Shown: positions 12,201 to 24,537 of the stretch, piece by piece
How the letters are laid out: each line of letters opens with the position of its first letter
Numbering within the stretch: the first letter of the stretch is position 1
Assembly (NCBI GenBank): GCA_027924585.1
Contig: BSBM01000600.1
Span: 16,328,501 to 16,392,500 of the forward strand
Origin: Larix kaempferi
Taxonomy: Eukaryota; Streptophyta; Pinopsida; Pinales; Pinaceae
Reading direction: 5' to 3'
DNA: 64,000 nt
The notes under the pieces: generated by a model
The model's database searches: none
What the model was told of the DNA's origin: nothing
What the model saw: only the letters and a program-made list of their open reading frames with translations
Position numbers and translations under genes: made by a program

Positions 12201-13297
12201 AATTACGTGGTCTTCACCAATTAGGAAAACACTAGGGAATGTGTCTCACAAATGGCTGTTTCATAATTAGGTACTAATCCATTTGACCTTAGCAAGCCCC
12301 CCCGCCATTTTATTATTTTGTCTGTCTCCCTTTTCTTTCTTTTTCATCTTTGGATATTTTTCTTTTTGCCTCTTTCTTTCTTTCTTTTTTCCATATCTCT
12401 TTATTTTGCTCTTTTATTTTATTTTATCTTTTAGTTGGATAATGGCTGAAACTTAGAAGACCTTACGAATGATGACACTTATCCCTGCTTCCAGCAACAG
12501 TGCTTAGGCCCAACAGATTTGTCACATTAATGCTTGGTTAGAGAAAATAGACAGTTCCTATTGAATCAAGGAGAACCTGTTATCTCTAGGGTTGTATTCT
12601 AGATTTACTTTAGAATTTTCAACTATACATAGTTACCATTCCTAGCTTCCCTTAGAATTTCTCATTTTCTTTATCCCAAATTTTACCCTAGTTTGTTTTG
12701 ATCAAATGTTTCATTTATTAAAACCAAAATATGGCTCATTTTTCATTTAATTTTCAAAATGTTTTATTACTTAATTGAAATAATACAAAGGTTATCATGA
12801 TTAATGTTGTCATGCTTGAAACATTAGCAATTTTCATTTCATATATGATTTACAACTATATACTGGCAGCGTATAAAAATAATCAAAGGTAATGATGCAC
12901 CCAGGATCGATTTTTGAAATGAATACGAGTGGCAAGGTCTCGTACTAATGCTTTAATTGACACTACTCTTTCATGTAAGCATAGACATCACATATGAAGT
13001 CATGTCATCCTATGAGTGTGAACCACTTGTTTCAAAGTTGTACCCACAATAATTGACATCATCACAAATCATGGACATGAGTTATCAGTTTTCAAGCTAA
13101 CCCTATAGCGACCAGTCCTTTGTTGTGGCTTTTGTTTTATGAAATTGAACAGCCATTCAGGGTAATAGAGATGCACCATGACGAAAATCAAGAAACTGGG
13201 TGGATTAATTTGCAGACTTGAACCCGATAATTTACAGTGGGTTAATCAGTTTCCAAGATTTGCGAAAATGATGAAAGAGGCAAGCTCGTTTCCCTTT
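12201..13297. other. Non-coding stretch with a pyrimidine-rich tract
   Basis: No ORF or RNA gene is supported. 12320-12430 is almost pure T and C on the plus strand (TTTCTTTCTTTTTC-like runs), followed by ordinary AT-rich DNA. It may contain a decayed LTR, but no second copy is in the window to prove it. Confidence 0.4.
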
Positions 13298-13505
13298 TGT
13301 GAGAGATTGTAGGGTCACAATGTACAAGTGACAAAAGCTTTTATTAAAAATTGAAAAGATGCAGTTGTGCATTTTGAAGATTTAGAGATTAGGGTTGACG
13401 AAGACTCTATTTCAGAAGCCATTGGAGTGCCACCACAGGGTGAGAGATGGTTTAAGCAACGGTCGTTTGAAGCTGATTACAGTAAGTTTTTGTTGCCATG
13501 GTTTT
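13298..13505 (+). pseudogene. 5' part of an ORF interrupted by the copia element
   Basis: The frame reads GHNVQVTKAF, then HFEDLEIRVDEDSISEAIG, then RWFKQRSFEADYSKFLLPWF, and stops exactly at the copia insertion. It resumes at 35134 with FEELSWKNG, so removing 13506-35133 plus one target copy restores a continuous frame across TGG TTT GAA. Two stops lie upstream, one as TGA where Trp is likely. I recall similar sequences from plant retrotransposons (FDLTEE..., WFKN..., YITCEGR) but cannot name the protein. Confidence 0.6.
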
Positions 13506-14220
13506 TGTTCGGATATACACATCATCTTTTTCAGGATCTTGCATGCAATTAGCGTTTGCATGCAAATTCTAGGGTTTGCATGCACTTTGCATGCATCCCA
13601 GTCACCAGGTTGATGCCTCCAGCACCTTAGCCACCTTATTCTAGCACCCGGGAGCCACTTACTTCAGATTTTTAGCCCTCCTAGTCAGGAAGGTGCCCAC
13701 TTCTCACCTACTGCCAGAGAAGGGCGTACTTCTTCACCTACCACTATAGTTCCACTTCAGTTACACTCGGTTAGCTCCGATTCTCCCTGATTTGAGGCTA
13801 GTTTCACTCCGTTGGACCTCCATATTGACTAGATGACTTGTTATGACTTCAATTAGCCTCCCATGCACCCTCCACTGATCCCACTTTCCTATATCAGTGC
13901 TACACACTTCAGTTACACATGTTACACTTAGTTAGACTCAGATTGACACCTGGATGACTGGTTCTTGTGCAGTGATGACCACCACTGATTGATGATGAGG
14001 ACTCCTAGTTGGAGTCAAGCTACGCCATTCAATGATTCGAATGACCTCCTTAGGTAATTCGAATTGCTCAATCATTGGGACTGTATTGTATTGTAATTAT
14101 TCACCCTTATTGGGATATTGAGCACTGTGCACGTTTTACACAGTTTTACACCATATTTTCTATGTTCATCTATTGTGATTGATTTACTTGTTCATTAGAT
14201 CTGCTATGACTAATTTTACA
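13506..14220 (+). repeat. copia 5' LTR
   Basis: Starts TGTTCGGATATAC and ends TAATTTTACA directly before the primer site. It matches 34420-35133 along its length, apart from point changes, an approximately 17-base insertion here near 13553 and an approximately 19-base duplication in the 3' copy. Confidence 0.95.
13540..13595 (+). promoter_or_regulatory. Cluster of four TGCATGCA (RY-type) octamers in copia U3
   Basis: The perfect palindrome TGCATGCA occurs at 13540, 13557, 13577 and 13588; the 3' LTR keeps three (34454, 34471, 34482). CATGCA is the core RY element bound by B3-domain seed and embryo regulators (ABI3/FUS3/LEC2 family). Whether it drives this element is inference. Confidence 0.5.
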
Positions 14221-14233
14221 TGGTATCAGAGCC
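14221..14233 (+). other. copia primer binding site, initiator-Met tRNA
   Basis: TGGTATCAGAGCC begins immediately after the LTR terminal ACA, with no spacer. Confidence 0.93.
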
Positions 14234-14602
14234 ATTGCAGGGACAAGATCTCTTTTCTACAGGTGTTTTTACAAGAATATTTGAGTGAATTGCTCAAAAA
14301 TTGCAAAAAGTTTTGGCATGAAAGATCTCAAGGGCATTCGCTCCTGTGCATGCAAAGCTTGAAAATACATCCAATACCACTCCAGAAGCTTGAGTTTCCA
14401 CATAATTCCTGGATCTGATACATTGGACCCATTCAACATTGTTTGATCTCCAATCCCAGGTGTGATGCAACTCTAAAAGGGTGGATTGTTCGACCTCATT
14501 GTTCTTGGTTTATTGTGATTTGCAGGTTATTGTCTCCATCATTTGCATTCGCTACTCTGCCCTTGCAAGCTCCTCTACATCAGTGTGCACTCGCTCCTAG
14601 CA

Positions 14603-17600
14603 ATGGAATACTCTTCTTCAAAGCCTATCCTCACCCCATTCAATTATTTTGATTGGAAAGATAATATGGAGATCATATTACGTTCAAAAGGTTACTACCG
14701 AGTCACTCTTGGTCTTGAATTGGAGCCAAACAACTTGTCAGATAGAACCAAACACTACAACAAGCTTGATGAAGCTTATGGTCTTCTTTGTCTCTCCATC
14801 TCCAAAGATCTTCACTTCCATCTCAGCGGATTGAAGACTCTAAAATCTATATGGGAGAAACTTGAAACACTATTTGGCAAGCAGGACGAGCTTAGGGCTT
14901 TTCAATTAGAGAATGAATTGATTGCCCTTAATCCTGAGAATTTCGAGACCATTAATGAATTCTTCACAAAATTCAAGAACTTGAACTTGCAGTTGAAGAA
15001 CAGTGGAGTTATCAAAGAGGATAAACAATTGATCCTCTCCATTCTCAGCAAGCTTGGTAAAGATTATTCGGTATTTGTCTCTACTTTCAATTCTGGTCGG
15101 CTAACTACCCCGAATTGGAAGATGCCTACCTTGAATGCCTTCATTGAGTCCGTCACAAAAGAGCATGACAAGTTGATTCAAATGGGGTCCATAAGCTCCA
15201 AATATTCATCCCTATATGTTCAAGGACCCAATATCTCGAATGGTAAAGGAAAGCAAAAGAAGGAGAAGCCCAAATTCGAACCTCACAAGCAAAGAGAGAA
15301 AGGAAAATAGACGGATGCACCATCCAGTTCAAAGTTCAAGCAAAAGGGCAAAGGAGGTAACCAAAAATCTAAATGTACTTATTGCAACCATGGCTTTCAT
15401 CCTGAAATTTCATGTATGAAGAAGACTATAGATCAAATGGCCCTCCTTTTGGAAAAGAACAACATAACTCTTCCTGACGGTGCAAGGGAGAAGGATAGGA
15501 ATGATGATCATGAAAGAGGACAAGCACTCATGGAAACTGTTTCGAAGCCCACTACTCTCTTGATAGATTCAGGTGCATCGAATCATATGGATGCAAATAT
15601 TGATTCTTTTTCTTCATTCGATCCAAACAGCTCCATCCCCATCCATTTGGGAGATGACTCAAAAATTTCTTCAAAGGGCAAAGGTACGATTCATGTAGAT
15701 CATGGAAGCTTTCAGAATGTTCTCTATGTGCCTTCCTTGGATTAAAATATTCTTTCTGTGTATCAAATGACACACACTGGTGAACCGAAGCAAGTTACAT
15801 TCAGCCCTAATACAGTTGAAATTTCTGATATCAAAAGTGGAAGACTTGTTGCAGTCGGAAAGGCAAACCACATTGCAAAATGCTATGAGTTTTCACACTT
15901 TATTCCGCTTGCAAAGCCCACTGCTCTTCGCACACATGGTAATGAGGTTTGTAGGCTTTGGCATGAAAGATTTGGACATATTAATTATAAGTATTTGCTT
16001 CTTCTATCAAACAATTCCATAGTAGATGGTCTTCCACAACTCCGTTCCTCGAAGGGAATATTCACTGGTTGCATCATTGGGAAGCACCCCGAGCACAGAT
16101 TCGACTGCGGCAAAGCTAGTAGATCTTCTACAGTTTTGGGGTTGATACATTCTGATATAAGTGGTCCGCTGCCCCATATGTCATTAAATGGTTCAAGGTA
16201 TGTTTTGACATTTATTGATGATTTTTCCCGCTTTACATGGGTATTCTTTCTCAAAAACAAGTCAGAAGTGCTTGGGAAATTCAAGGATTTTAAGGCTTCT
16301 GTTGAGACCGCCACTGAGAGCAAGATCAAAGCTCTTAGATATGATAATGGTGGAGAATATATCAAGGCCGATTTTCTGCAACTTTGTGCCCAAAGTGGAA
16401 TTCAGATCCAACATACAGTTCCCTACACACCCCAGCAGAACGATGTAGCAGAAAGGAAAAATCGGTCACTGAAAGAGATGGCTACATGCATGATTGAATC
16501 AAAAGGTTTGGCTGCAAATATTTGGGCTGAAGCAATCAATGTTGCTGCATACATACAGAACCATTTTCCACATTCATCCGTGAAAGGTATGACTCCTTTC
16601 GAAGAATTCTTTGGTCACAAACCGGATGTGTCAAATTTGAGAGTTTTTGGCTCTACTGCATGGGCTAGAATTCCATCCAAGAAGAGATGAGCTTTGGATC
16701 TACAAAGTATTGAGTACATACTGATAGGATATGGGGAAGAATCAAAATCATATAAACTCATGTATATCAGATCTAAAAAGATATTGATAGAGCGCAGTGT
16801 GCAATTTGAAGAACCGCTTCAAGAATTGCAACTAGTCGAGGAAGAGACTACCGATTCACCACCTTCACCAGAAGAAGATCCGTGCAGCGATAATGAAGGT
16901 ATGAGTTCTGATATTTCTGATATTTTAGAAGCACATGATGATCATGACATATCAGGTTTGGAATCTGACCATTATGATCCTCCTCAGTTACCAAAGTGGG
17001 CCCAAAACACTCTTCAATCTGCTGGTTCGAACCTTGGAAATCCTGCTGATCCGAGACGAACAAGAGTAGAATTTCAAAGAGCAGGTATGGCTCTTTCTAT
17101 TGTTGATCAATTACTTCCTGAGATTTTTTATTTGATGGCTGGTTCAGATCCCACATCATACTATTTTTTCCACCGAGATCCGAGATGGCAAAGTGCCATG
17201 GATGAAGAGTACAATTCTCTTCAAAAGAACAACACATGGGAGCTAGTTTCTCTTCCACCTGGAAGAAAATTAGTAAAGTGTAAATGGGTCTACTGCATGA
17301 AAGTTGCTGCTGATGGATCTATCAGCAAATACAAAGCAAGGTTGGTGGCAAAAGGTTTCTCCCAAGTCCAAGGAGTGGACTACACTGAGACCTTTGCACC
17401 GATTGCAAAGATGGATTCCATCCGCCTTGTTTTGGCTATTTTCGCATCCAAGCACTGGGAAGTGCACCACATGGATGTGAAGAGTGCGTTTCTACATGGA
17501 GACCTTGCTGAAGAGGTATATATGCAGTAGCTAGAGGGCTACACATCAGATCCATCATTAGTTTGCAGATTGAAGAAATCTTTGTATGGGTTAAAACAAG

Positions 17601-18629
17601 CCCCAAGAGCTTGGTACGCAAAGATGGACTCCTTCCTTCTTTCTCAGAATTTCCAAAGATGCAAATCTGATCCGAATGTGTATCTTCAGTGAGTTAAAGG
17701 TAATTTGTTGGTTATTGTACTTTATGTTGATGATCTTCTCATTACTGGTAGCACTCTTACTTCAATAAACAAGCTAAAAACTGCCTTAAATCTAGCTTTT
17801 GACATGAGTGATTTGGGCTTGCTGAGTCACTTTTTGGGCTTGGAGATAGCTCAAAATTTTGATGGGATCACTATATCTCAGAAAAAATATGCTTCCGACC
17901 TGTTATTGAAGTTTAATATGGCTGAATGTAAGGCAGCCCCATTCCCATTCCTCTCAGGAATCAGTCTTGAGGAGGGAGATTCTACACCGCTTGCAGATTG
18001 CAGTATGTATCGATAGTTGATTGGTTCACTACTTTATTTGACACACTCAAGGCCTGATATTTAATATGCTGTGAGTGCCGTATCAAGGTATATGAAGTAG
18101 CCACATGAGATTCATTGGCGAGCAGCCAAACGGATCTTGCAGTATGTGCAAGGTACGAGACAGTTTGGCATACATTATGCTGCAGATTCTGAGCTTGATT
18201 TCATTGGTTTTACTGATTCAGATTAGGCAGGTGATAGCATTGATCGGAAGTCCACTTCCGGTTATGTTTTCATGATTGGTCATGGTGCTATTTACTGGTC
18301 CAGCAAAAATCAAGCAGCCATTGCACTTTCTTCAGCAGAGGCAGAGTATCGAGGGGCAGTCAATGCCTGCATTCAGGCAGTTTGGTTGCAGGGTATTCTT
18401 TCTGAGTTTGGTTTTGGTGGCACTACTTCGACTGTCCTATTTTGTGACAATCAAAGTGCTATCAAGATCTCCATAGATCCAGTTCAGCGGCAGAGGACCA
18501 AACACATTGAGATTCATATGCATTACATTCGACAGTTGGTGCATGATCGCACCATCATTCTGCAATATTGCCCTACTGATGAGCAAATTGCGGACATCTT
18601 CACCAAGAGCTTCACTGAGAAGAAGTTCT
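14603..18629 (+). pseudogene. gag-pol: copia gag-pol, first part, nine in-frame stops and no frameshift
   Basis: The start is taken at ATG 14603 (MEYSSSKPIL), since the preceding 20 codons of the open frame are not gag-like. Domains in order: Gag (UBN2-like) 14603-15307; zinc knuckle CTYCNHGFHPEISC at 15374-15415; protease DSGASNH at 15566; integrase 15950-16690 with HSD, YDNGGEY and VAERKN; RT about 17180-18010 with YVDDLL; RNase H 18200 onward with SSAEAEY and CDNQSA. All segments share frame 2. Stops occur near 15308, 15743, 16688, 17528, 17691, 18014, 18062, 18098 and 18224; most fit CAG/CAA/CGA/TGG decay. The integrase zinc site has lost its first Cys (KGIFTGC). The frame is broken at 18629 by the Tat insertion. 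Confidence 0.92.
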
Positions 18630-19598
18630 TGTTATACCTCCATATTTCACAGTGTCGCATCTGCACCACAAAAAGAGCTGACGACACTTCCCCTACTGCT
18701 TGAACCACCCAAAATATGAATAATCCTTGAAGGTAAATCCACCCTGTCAAGAATTAACCCAGCTGAGACTTTATTTACCCTAAGTACCCGCGTTTTGCTC
18801 TGTCTTAGGTGCGCGGTAGTCCACACTACCACGCTATGCTTTGTCCCTGCCACGTGGTACTACCGCGCTATGCTCAGATTTCTGGGCGTGGTACTCTTTT
18901 TATAGCCTTTTTTCCATGGCTTGTGGGATTTTGGATTTTCGAGAGATATTGGAGGATTGGGATCCCTGATTCAATCCTAACTCATTTTCTGTGATTAGAA
19001 ACCCTGATCCACTAAGTGCTCCCTAGATCCACCCATCTCTCTTGTTGGTTAACCCCACCATACATTATAAAAGAGAGGCATTCCATGGGAAAAGGGGAGG
19101 ACTCTTAGAAGCATCAAACCTATGATCTTCCAGCCTTGTGGAGACAGCTAGAGGAGGAAGCACTTGGAGCTGGAGGATTGGCTTGGACATCAAGCAACCT
19201 TTGTAAGCATTCTTCAAGTTTGTAATAAAGATAACTTGTCTTGTTTTTCCCATTTCATGTGTATTGTACAAGTCTTTAGCATGGAATGTATCTAATCTAG
19301 ATTTGAATCTAATCTTTACTTCAAGGTATTTGGAAGCTTGTATGCTTGTTCTTTGTTTGATCTCAACAGGTTCTACATTGGAGCTTTTGGATCAAGAGCT
19401 AGAAGCGGGACAAACGTCAGATTGAAAGGTGAGTCGTATATTTCATTGTTTCTGAATGCATGTAATCTTGTTGTGAAAGTTAGTTCAGGAATTTCAAGGT
19501 AGCATTAGTTTTGTTTTGTTATTACCTTAGAGCCAGTTAGGAATCTGCTTTAAGTTCAGAGAATTTTGACTTATCCGTAGGGAAAAATTCTACCAACA
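18630..19598 (+). repeat. Tat element 5' LTR
   Basis: Starts TGTTATACCTCC and ends CTACCAACA, with complementary TGTT/AACA termini. TATAAAAG lies at 19066-19073. A CG-rich motif GCGCGGTAGT (18811) and ACTACCGCGC (18859) lies upstream of the TATA box. Confidence 0.95.
19066..19073 (+). promoter_or_regulatory. TATA box of the Tat 5' LTR
   Basis: TATAAAAG sits about 436 bases into the LTR and is conserved in the 3' LTR at 33654-33661. It probably marks the U3/R border about 30 bases downstream. Confidence 0.7.
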
Positions 19599-19602
19599 AG
19601 AA

Positions 19603-19617
19603 TGGCGACTCCGCTGG
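19603..19617 (+). other. Tat element primer binding site, tRNA-Arg
   Basis: TGGCGACTCCGCTGG begins 4 bases after the LTR. It matches the complement of a plant tRNA-Arg 3' end (TGGCGACTCCACTGG as I recall it) at 14 of 15 bases. tRNA-Arg priming is known for Ogre-type Tat elements. Confidence 0.8.
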
Positions 19618-21407
19618 TTTGATTTTTGTTTGATTGATTCAGTTCACTATCATCCATCTTTTGATTGTGATTTGTTTTATTGCAATTCAAACCAGTTTTG
19701 AATCTTGGTCTTTTTTGACCTCTATTCACCCCTCGCTGTTTTTTTCTCCCTGTATGATCACTGAGTCCCCTGGGTTAGCAGCAACCCTGAAAACTCCATT
19801 TTCTTTTCTAAAGTTGTGCTTTTTTCTTACCTTGCAACAATACCGCGCCCATAGAATTCTCTATAGCGCGGTAGTACCCGCGTTCTCTGCATTAGTACCA
19901 AAGCGGTACTGTAACAGTGTCGCGCTACAGTCTGACCCTGACACGCGGTAGTGTCTGCAATTTTTTAAATTTTTTCTCCCTGCTTGGTTTCCTAAGTCTC
20001 TCTCTGCCTTAGGTAGTGTTTGCTATTCCCTGTTACCATTCTGTTCATTTTACAGTCTGTGTGGTGTGCTTATTGCTTGTTTGTGAGCTTGATTGTTGTG
20101 TGAATTAGTGGCATTTTTGGCACATAGGGTCACCCCTTCATTTTGAGTGCATTGATTTGATCTTCCCATCATAACCAGACCATCACCACTGTTCTCTGTT
20201 ACTGCATTGTGTAGCTTTTACAGTCACATTGTTTCCATTACTTTTATTAAAATTCATATTGAAAGATATTATTGGAAAACAATTGTGTTATTTTGATTAA
20301 AATGGTCTAGTAGCATCGTTGCGCATTAGGAAGTAAAAAAAAAAATTGAAATTTGCCACATAAATTCTCATATTTGAAGCATTTTAGTTGTAGGATCACT
20401 GAATTAAAAAAGAGTGTTTATTTCAGTTTGGCTATATTTACAAAAAGAACAAAAAATCTCTTGTTTTGGTTTTTATTGCTTGTGAGAAAAGTCATGCATT
20501 TTTTATCGAAGAACTCTCTCTCTTCTATAGCTAGATTTCATCGAAGACAAGGTTTATTTTGATTCATTCTCATTTGCATGGTTTGGGTCATCATAACACC
20601 ATCAAGTTTCACGTCCATTTACCCGATTGAGTAAGACAACCACTAAAATTAATCTCCCTAATTAAACCAACATTAACCTCACTTGAGGAAATCAAAAGAA
20701 TTTGGTAGTTAGGTAGGACACCGGGGATAGGCATCAAAATAATTTTCCCTTGTCATTTTCATCTGAGACATAGTTGTTGTCTTCTAGGGAACTAAAATCC
20801 TCTAGTATTTATTGACACGGTCACAACCAGTTTGTGGAGGGGCCTCCTGACTGTTTCTAACTTTCAGGGGTTAAACGGCCGCGAGATTGAGAGCCGGACG
20901 GACTCTGTGGAATGTCGCACTCCACTTAGCCCTAAGGCAACATCGATCATTGTCTTCCTCGGAAGGCTGAAGTGCCCAAAACCTTTTCCAACGTGTCATG
21001 AACGAGGTAGCTTAGTGACTATTCTACTAGGGCTCTTTTACCCAGGATCCCTTTCGGTAGAGGGATATCCTTCTCATATCGGTCTCTCATGTTGTATTGT
21101 TCGACTTGGATTTCATCACCTTGCGAAGGATACAGCTTGTTGAGGTCTCCAACTCTTAGTTAGGAGTTTGCTTGTTATCTCATCTTTGTAGAGGGTCATT
21201 TTTCTTTTTAGGGACTGCTTGTTGGCATTCTGGCCATTTTTTGTATCAGCTCACTTATTGAGACACCGATCTCAGTATAGATTTTAGAGCTTACTTTTTT
21301 GGCCTGCGAGCCTTATTTTTCTAGCTCCTCTTCTACACACTCGGCTGCATTAGAGTTTTTGAGTTCTTTGTTATGAAATTGCCCCCAATTTTTATTTTCC
21401 TGTCATC
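19618..21407 (+). other. Long untranslated leader of the Tat element
   Basis: About 1.8 kb without a supported ORF. It contains CG-rich motifs at 19841-19954 (GCGCGGTAGT at 19866) and a block near 20640-20735 (TTAACCTCACTTGAGGA, GGGGATAGGCAT) that recurs on the minus strand at 39270-39360. A weaker counterpart exists in the leader of the second Tat element at 46060-46150. It may contain packaging or translation signals. Confidence 0.6.
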
Positions 21408-24400
21408 ATGTCAGAACCACCACGAAGGTCACGACGAGTACAGGGAAAAATCCCTCCACCACCACCACCTCCACGGACCTCCGGTCCACCTGCACCATGC
21501 ATTCCCGCTCCTCCTAGCCGCGGTGCTGGTCGAGGGAACATTCCATCGCCGATAGATACTACATCATCAGTTCCGCCTATAACTATTACTCACAGCACAG
21601 TCTCAGAATCTCTTGAAGCTTCTGCAACCACTAGCATATCTGAGATTTCTACTGTCACTTCACCCACTGTTATCCCAGAGATATCTGCTACAGTGGACAC
21701 CATTACAATGGCTAAATCTAGTACAGCCTAAAACACTAGACCAGAGGTCATCCTCCTACCTGATGTCAACACCTCCCGTCCATCAGACACTTTTCATGAT
21801 GACACAGACGGATCTGTTGGCACCACCGAAGGGTCCGACCAGGATATACCTGGCTTGATTTCAGTCCCAGGTGGGTATGTCGAAATCATTGAAGACACTC
21901 GACTTCCTGACACACCTTTTGAACCTAATTATGGCTTCATCACTTCCCAGGCGGAGCTTCCGCCTGTTATCACTATGTCACCCAGCGTTCATCCGCAGGA
22001 AACAAGTACTTCTAGCAATGTACCTCATAGTATATCTCTCCCCAACCTTCCTCCAGGACATGAAATAATGGCTTCCATCCAGTCTAGTATGGTTAGTCTA
22101 GCAAATTCCTCGTTAATATCGGCACAGTTTAAACGCAGCACAGAGCAAATGCTCTCGGCAGCTTCTAGATATCCCCCTGTTACTCGTCCTTCTGACTATC
22201 GAGATCCCAACATCCCGTCTAGTACAGAGTTTCGTCACTCCTATGCAGACGGCTCCGGACCTTCGGATGTTACTATACTTAGGTTCCCGCTGGATCCCCA
22301 AAATCCTTGTCAGGACATGAACTCGGACCCAGTTTTCGATGGTCCTCCTATCATTGAACATGCTATGGACGACTCCAATACCCCTGGGTTAAATTCCCCA
22401 CATTTGCTGCCATCACCCATTTTTGGCGCACATTCTATGAGGGATAACCCAGTTTTTTCTCCGTCCTCGCCTGTCAGATATGGAAGATCCCCTCCCCAAA
22501 TCGGCACTTTTGGCACCGTTGGCCAATCCACACTATCATATTTGGCCAGCGGTGGAAGAACACCGAGTCATACTGCTGGATCTTCTAGTTGGACCGGAGG
22601 ATCACCTTCGGCCACTATTTACACTATCTCAGGAGGTGGACAACCGACTGCAGTGGTCCCCAACTCCAACATCCAAACTCCCCCTGGTGGGCCATCAACC
22701 GAACCAGCTGGAGGACAACCTTTTGTTGGGAACCCTGTTCCTACTCAACAGCCTCTTCCTATAGGGCCATCCAACCCATCTGCTGGAGGACAACTCATTG
22801 GCTCCATCCAACAACCCTCCCAACCAGCAGCATCTGCTCAGTACGATATGTACAACACACCTGGCAGCGGGCAACCTTATTCCGGTGTTCCAACCGGGCC
22901 TCACTCTCAACATCCCCCGTCAGGTATGCTTCCTTCTTGGGAATCTCAAAACCCACAGAGTGGGGGGTACTCACTATTTGGAAACTGGAACCAAGCTGGG
23001 GGGCAATCTTAGATTCCCCCCAACTTGAATTATGGCTTCCCTTACCCTTCAGCTGCTACAACTCCATGGAAACCATCCCTTCAATTTTCACACGCTCCTC
23101 AAGCAGGAACGAGCCTTCCATGGACACCATCGTCGCAGCCACCCCCCAACCCTGCTATGGCAAACCCTCCACTTACTCAGTATAGTGGTAACATCCATGG
23201 AACACAACAATTCCAAGGAACTTTTCCCCAACCAGGAACAACAACCATTCCTGGGTTTCAGCAACCCCAGGGTACCATACCCACTCAGCAGAACATCCAC
23301 CAATCGGTTACTTATAATCAACCGGTTAACCAGATGACTTATTACCCACAAAACTTCCAGCAGTACCCCCCGGGAAACACATATGGGTATAACACGCAAC
23401 AGTACGCTATGTAGGCCCCCCCCAGGTTTCTCTGCACCGCATGGTTATTACTCATACCCGCAGACTAATCGTCAACTTCCCTTTTCGGCCACACTTGACT
23501 TACCTGATTTGTCGAGGCTTATTAATGATCCTATATGGCATGAACCTCACTGGCCACCCATTCCAGCCAAACTACCATCGGACATTCCTAAGTTCGATGG
23601 TAAGCCCGGGGAAGATCCCAAGAACCACATGATGACCTTCCATCTTTGGTGTTCATCCAACTCCTTGATGGATGATTCCATTCGACTTCGGCTCTTCCAA
23701 CGTACGCTTACCGGCATGGCAGAAAAATGGTACATCGAGCTGCCACAAAACTCTTTTCGTGATTTCAACACCTTGGCTATGCAGTTTCTAACTCATTTCC
23801 AGCTCCCCATCTGGTATGAGACTGGAACAGAACTATTAACCTCATTGCGTCAAACCACTTCTACACACATTTCGGATCACATCCATGAGTGGCGACGACG
23901 CCGTAGGCTAATTAAGGCACCCATTCCGGATCAGCTACTCGTTGATTGGTTCACGAAATCTTTTTTGCCTCCCATAGCCAGAGATATCGCTATGCGTGGG
24001 CCGGTTACAGAAGAACAAGCCATCTCGGCAGCCCAGTACATGGATTTGGTATACACTCAATCCGGTACTTTACATGAACTTCTTCCTCATGCCACCCGCG
24101 TTAACACTGATCCAACCAAACCTACCACTGAACCTCCCATTGATGGTATTGTCGGTTCAGTCAAAACCCATCCTACTACCAACTTGACGGGACAACAAGC
24201 TTCCGCTTCCCCCGCTTTACCCCAGGCTACTTCAAAAACAACTACTTCTCCTGCTATTTCCTCCGAAGTGAACGCAGTTCAATCTACGTCACAACCATTC
24301 AGGGGAAAGAAGAAAAACAATCGTGGTAAACCTAAGAAAAACTAGCAGGAGAACCCCAAGCCACAACCCACCCAGAATGACCAGAAACCAAATCGAAAGG

Positions 24401-24537
24401 CTAAGTTTCCCTGCCTAATTTGTCAAGATGATCACTACACACGTGACTGTCCCTACAAGGACGAAGTCAACAAATTTGTTAAAGGATCCTCTCACCCAGC
24501 AGTTTTAACTAACCCTTTCCCTCAACAACAACAGCAG
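21408..24537 (+). pseudogene. gag: Gag of the Tat element with long low-complexity N-terminus
   Basis: ATG 21408 opens a Pro/Arg-rich start (MSEPPRRSRRVQG). Frame 0 runs to 23414 through stops at 21729, 23010 and 23412, giving a Ser/Pro/Gly/Gln-rich region of about 660 residues. A run of nine C at about 23415-23423 marks a switch to frame 1, where the Gag core follows (23430-24080; IPKFDGKPGEDP, FHLWCSSNS, LTGMAEKWY, THISDHIHEW). A basic tail and a zinc knuckle of unusual spacing (CLICQDDHYTRDC, CX2CX3HX4C) lie at 24412-24450, after a TAG at 24343. Gag forms the particle and binds RNA. The core matches the second element at 46980 residue for residue in many blocks. Confidence 0.85.

Noticed and set aside
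18809-19271. Small ORFs inside the Tat LTRs (also at 33397-33859)
   Set aside because: Present in both LTR copies only because the LTRs are near-identical; they overlap TATA and U3/R sequence.
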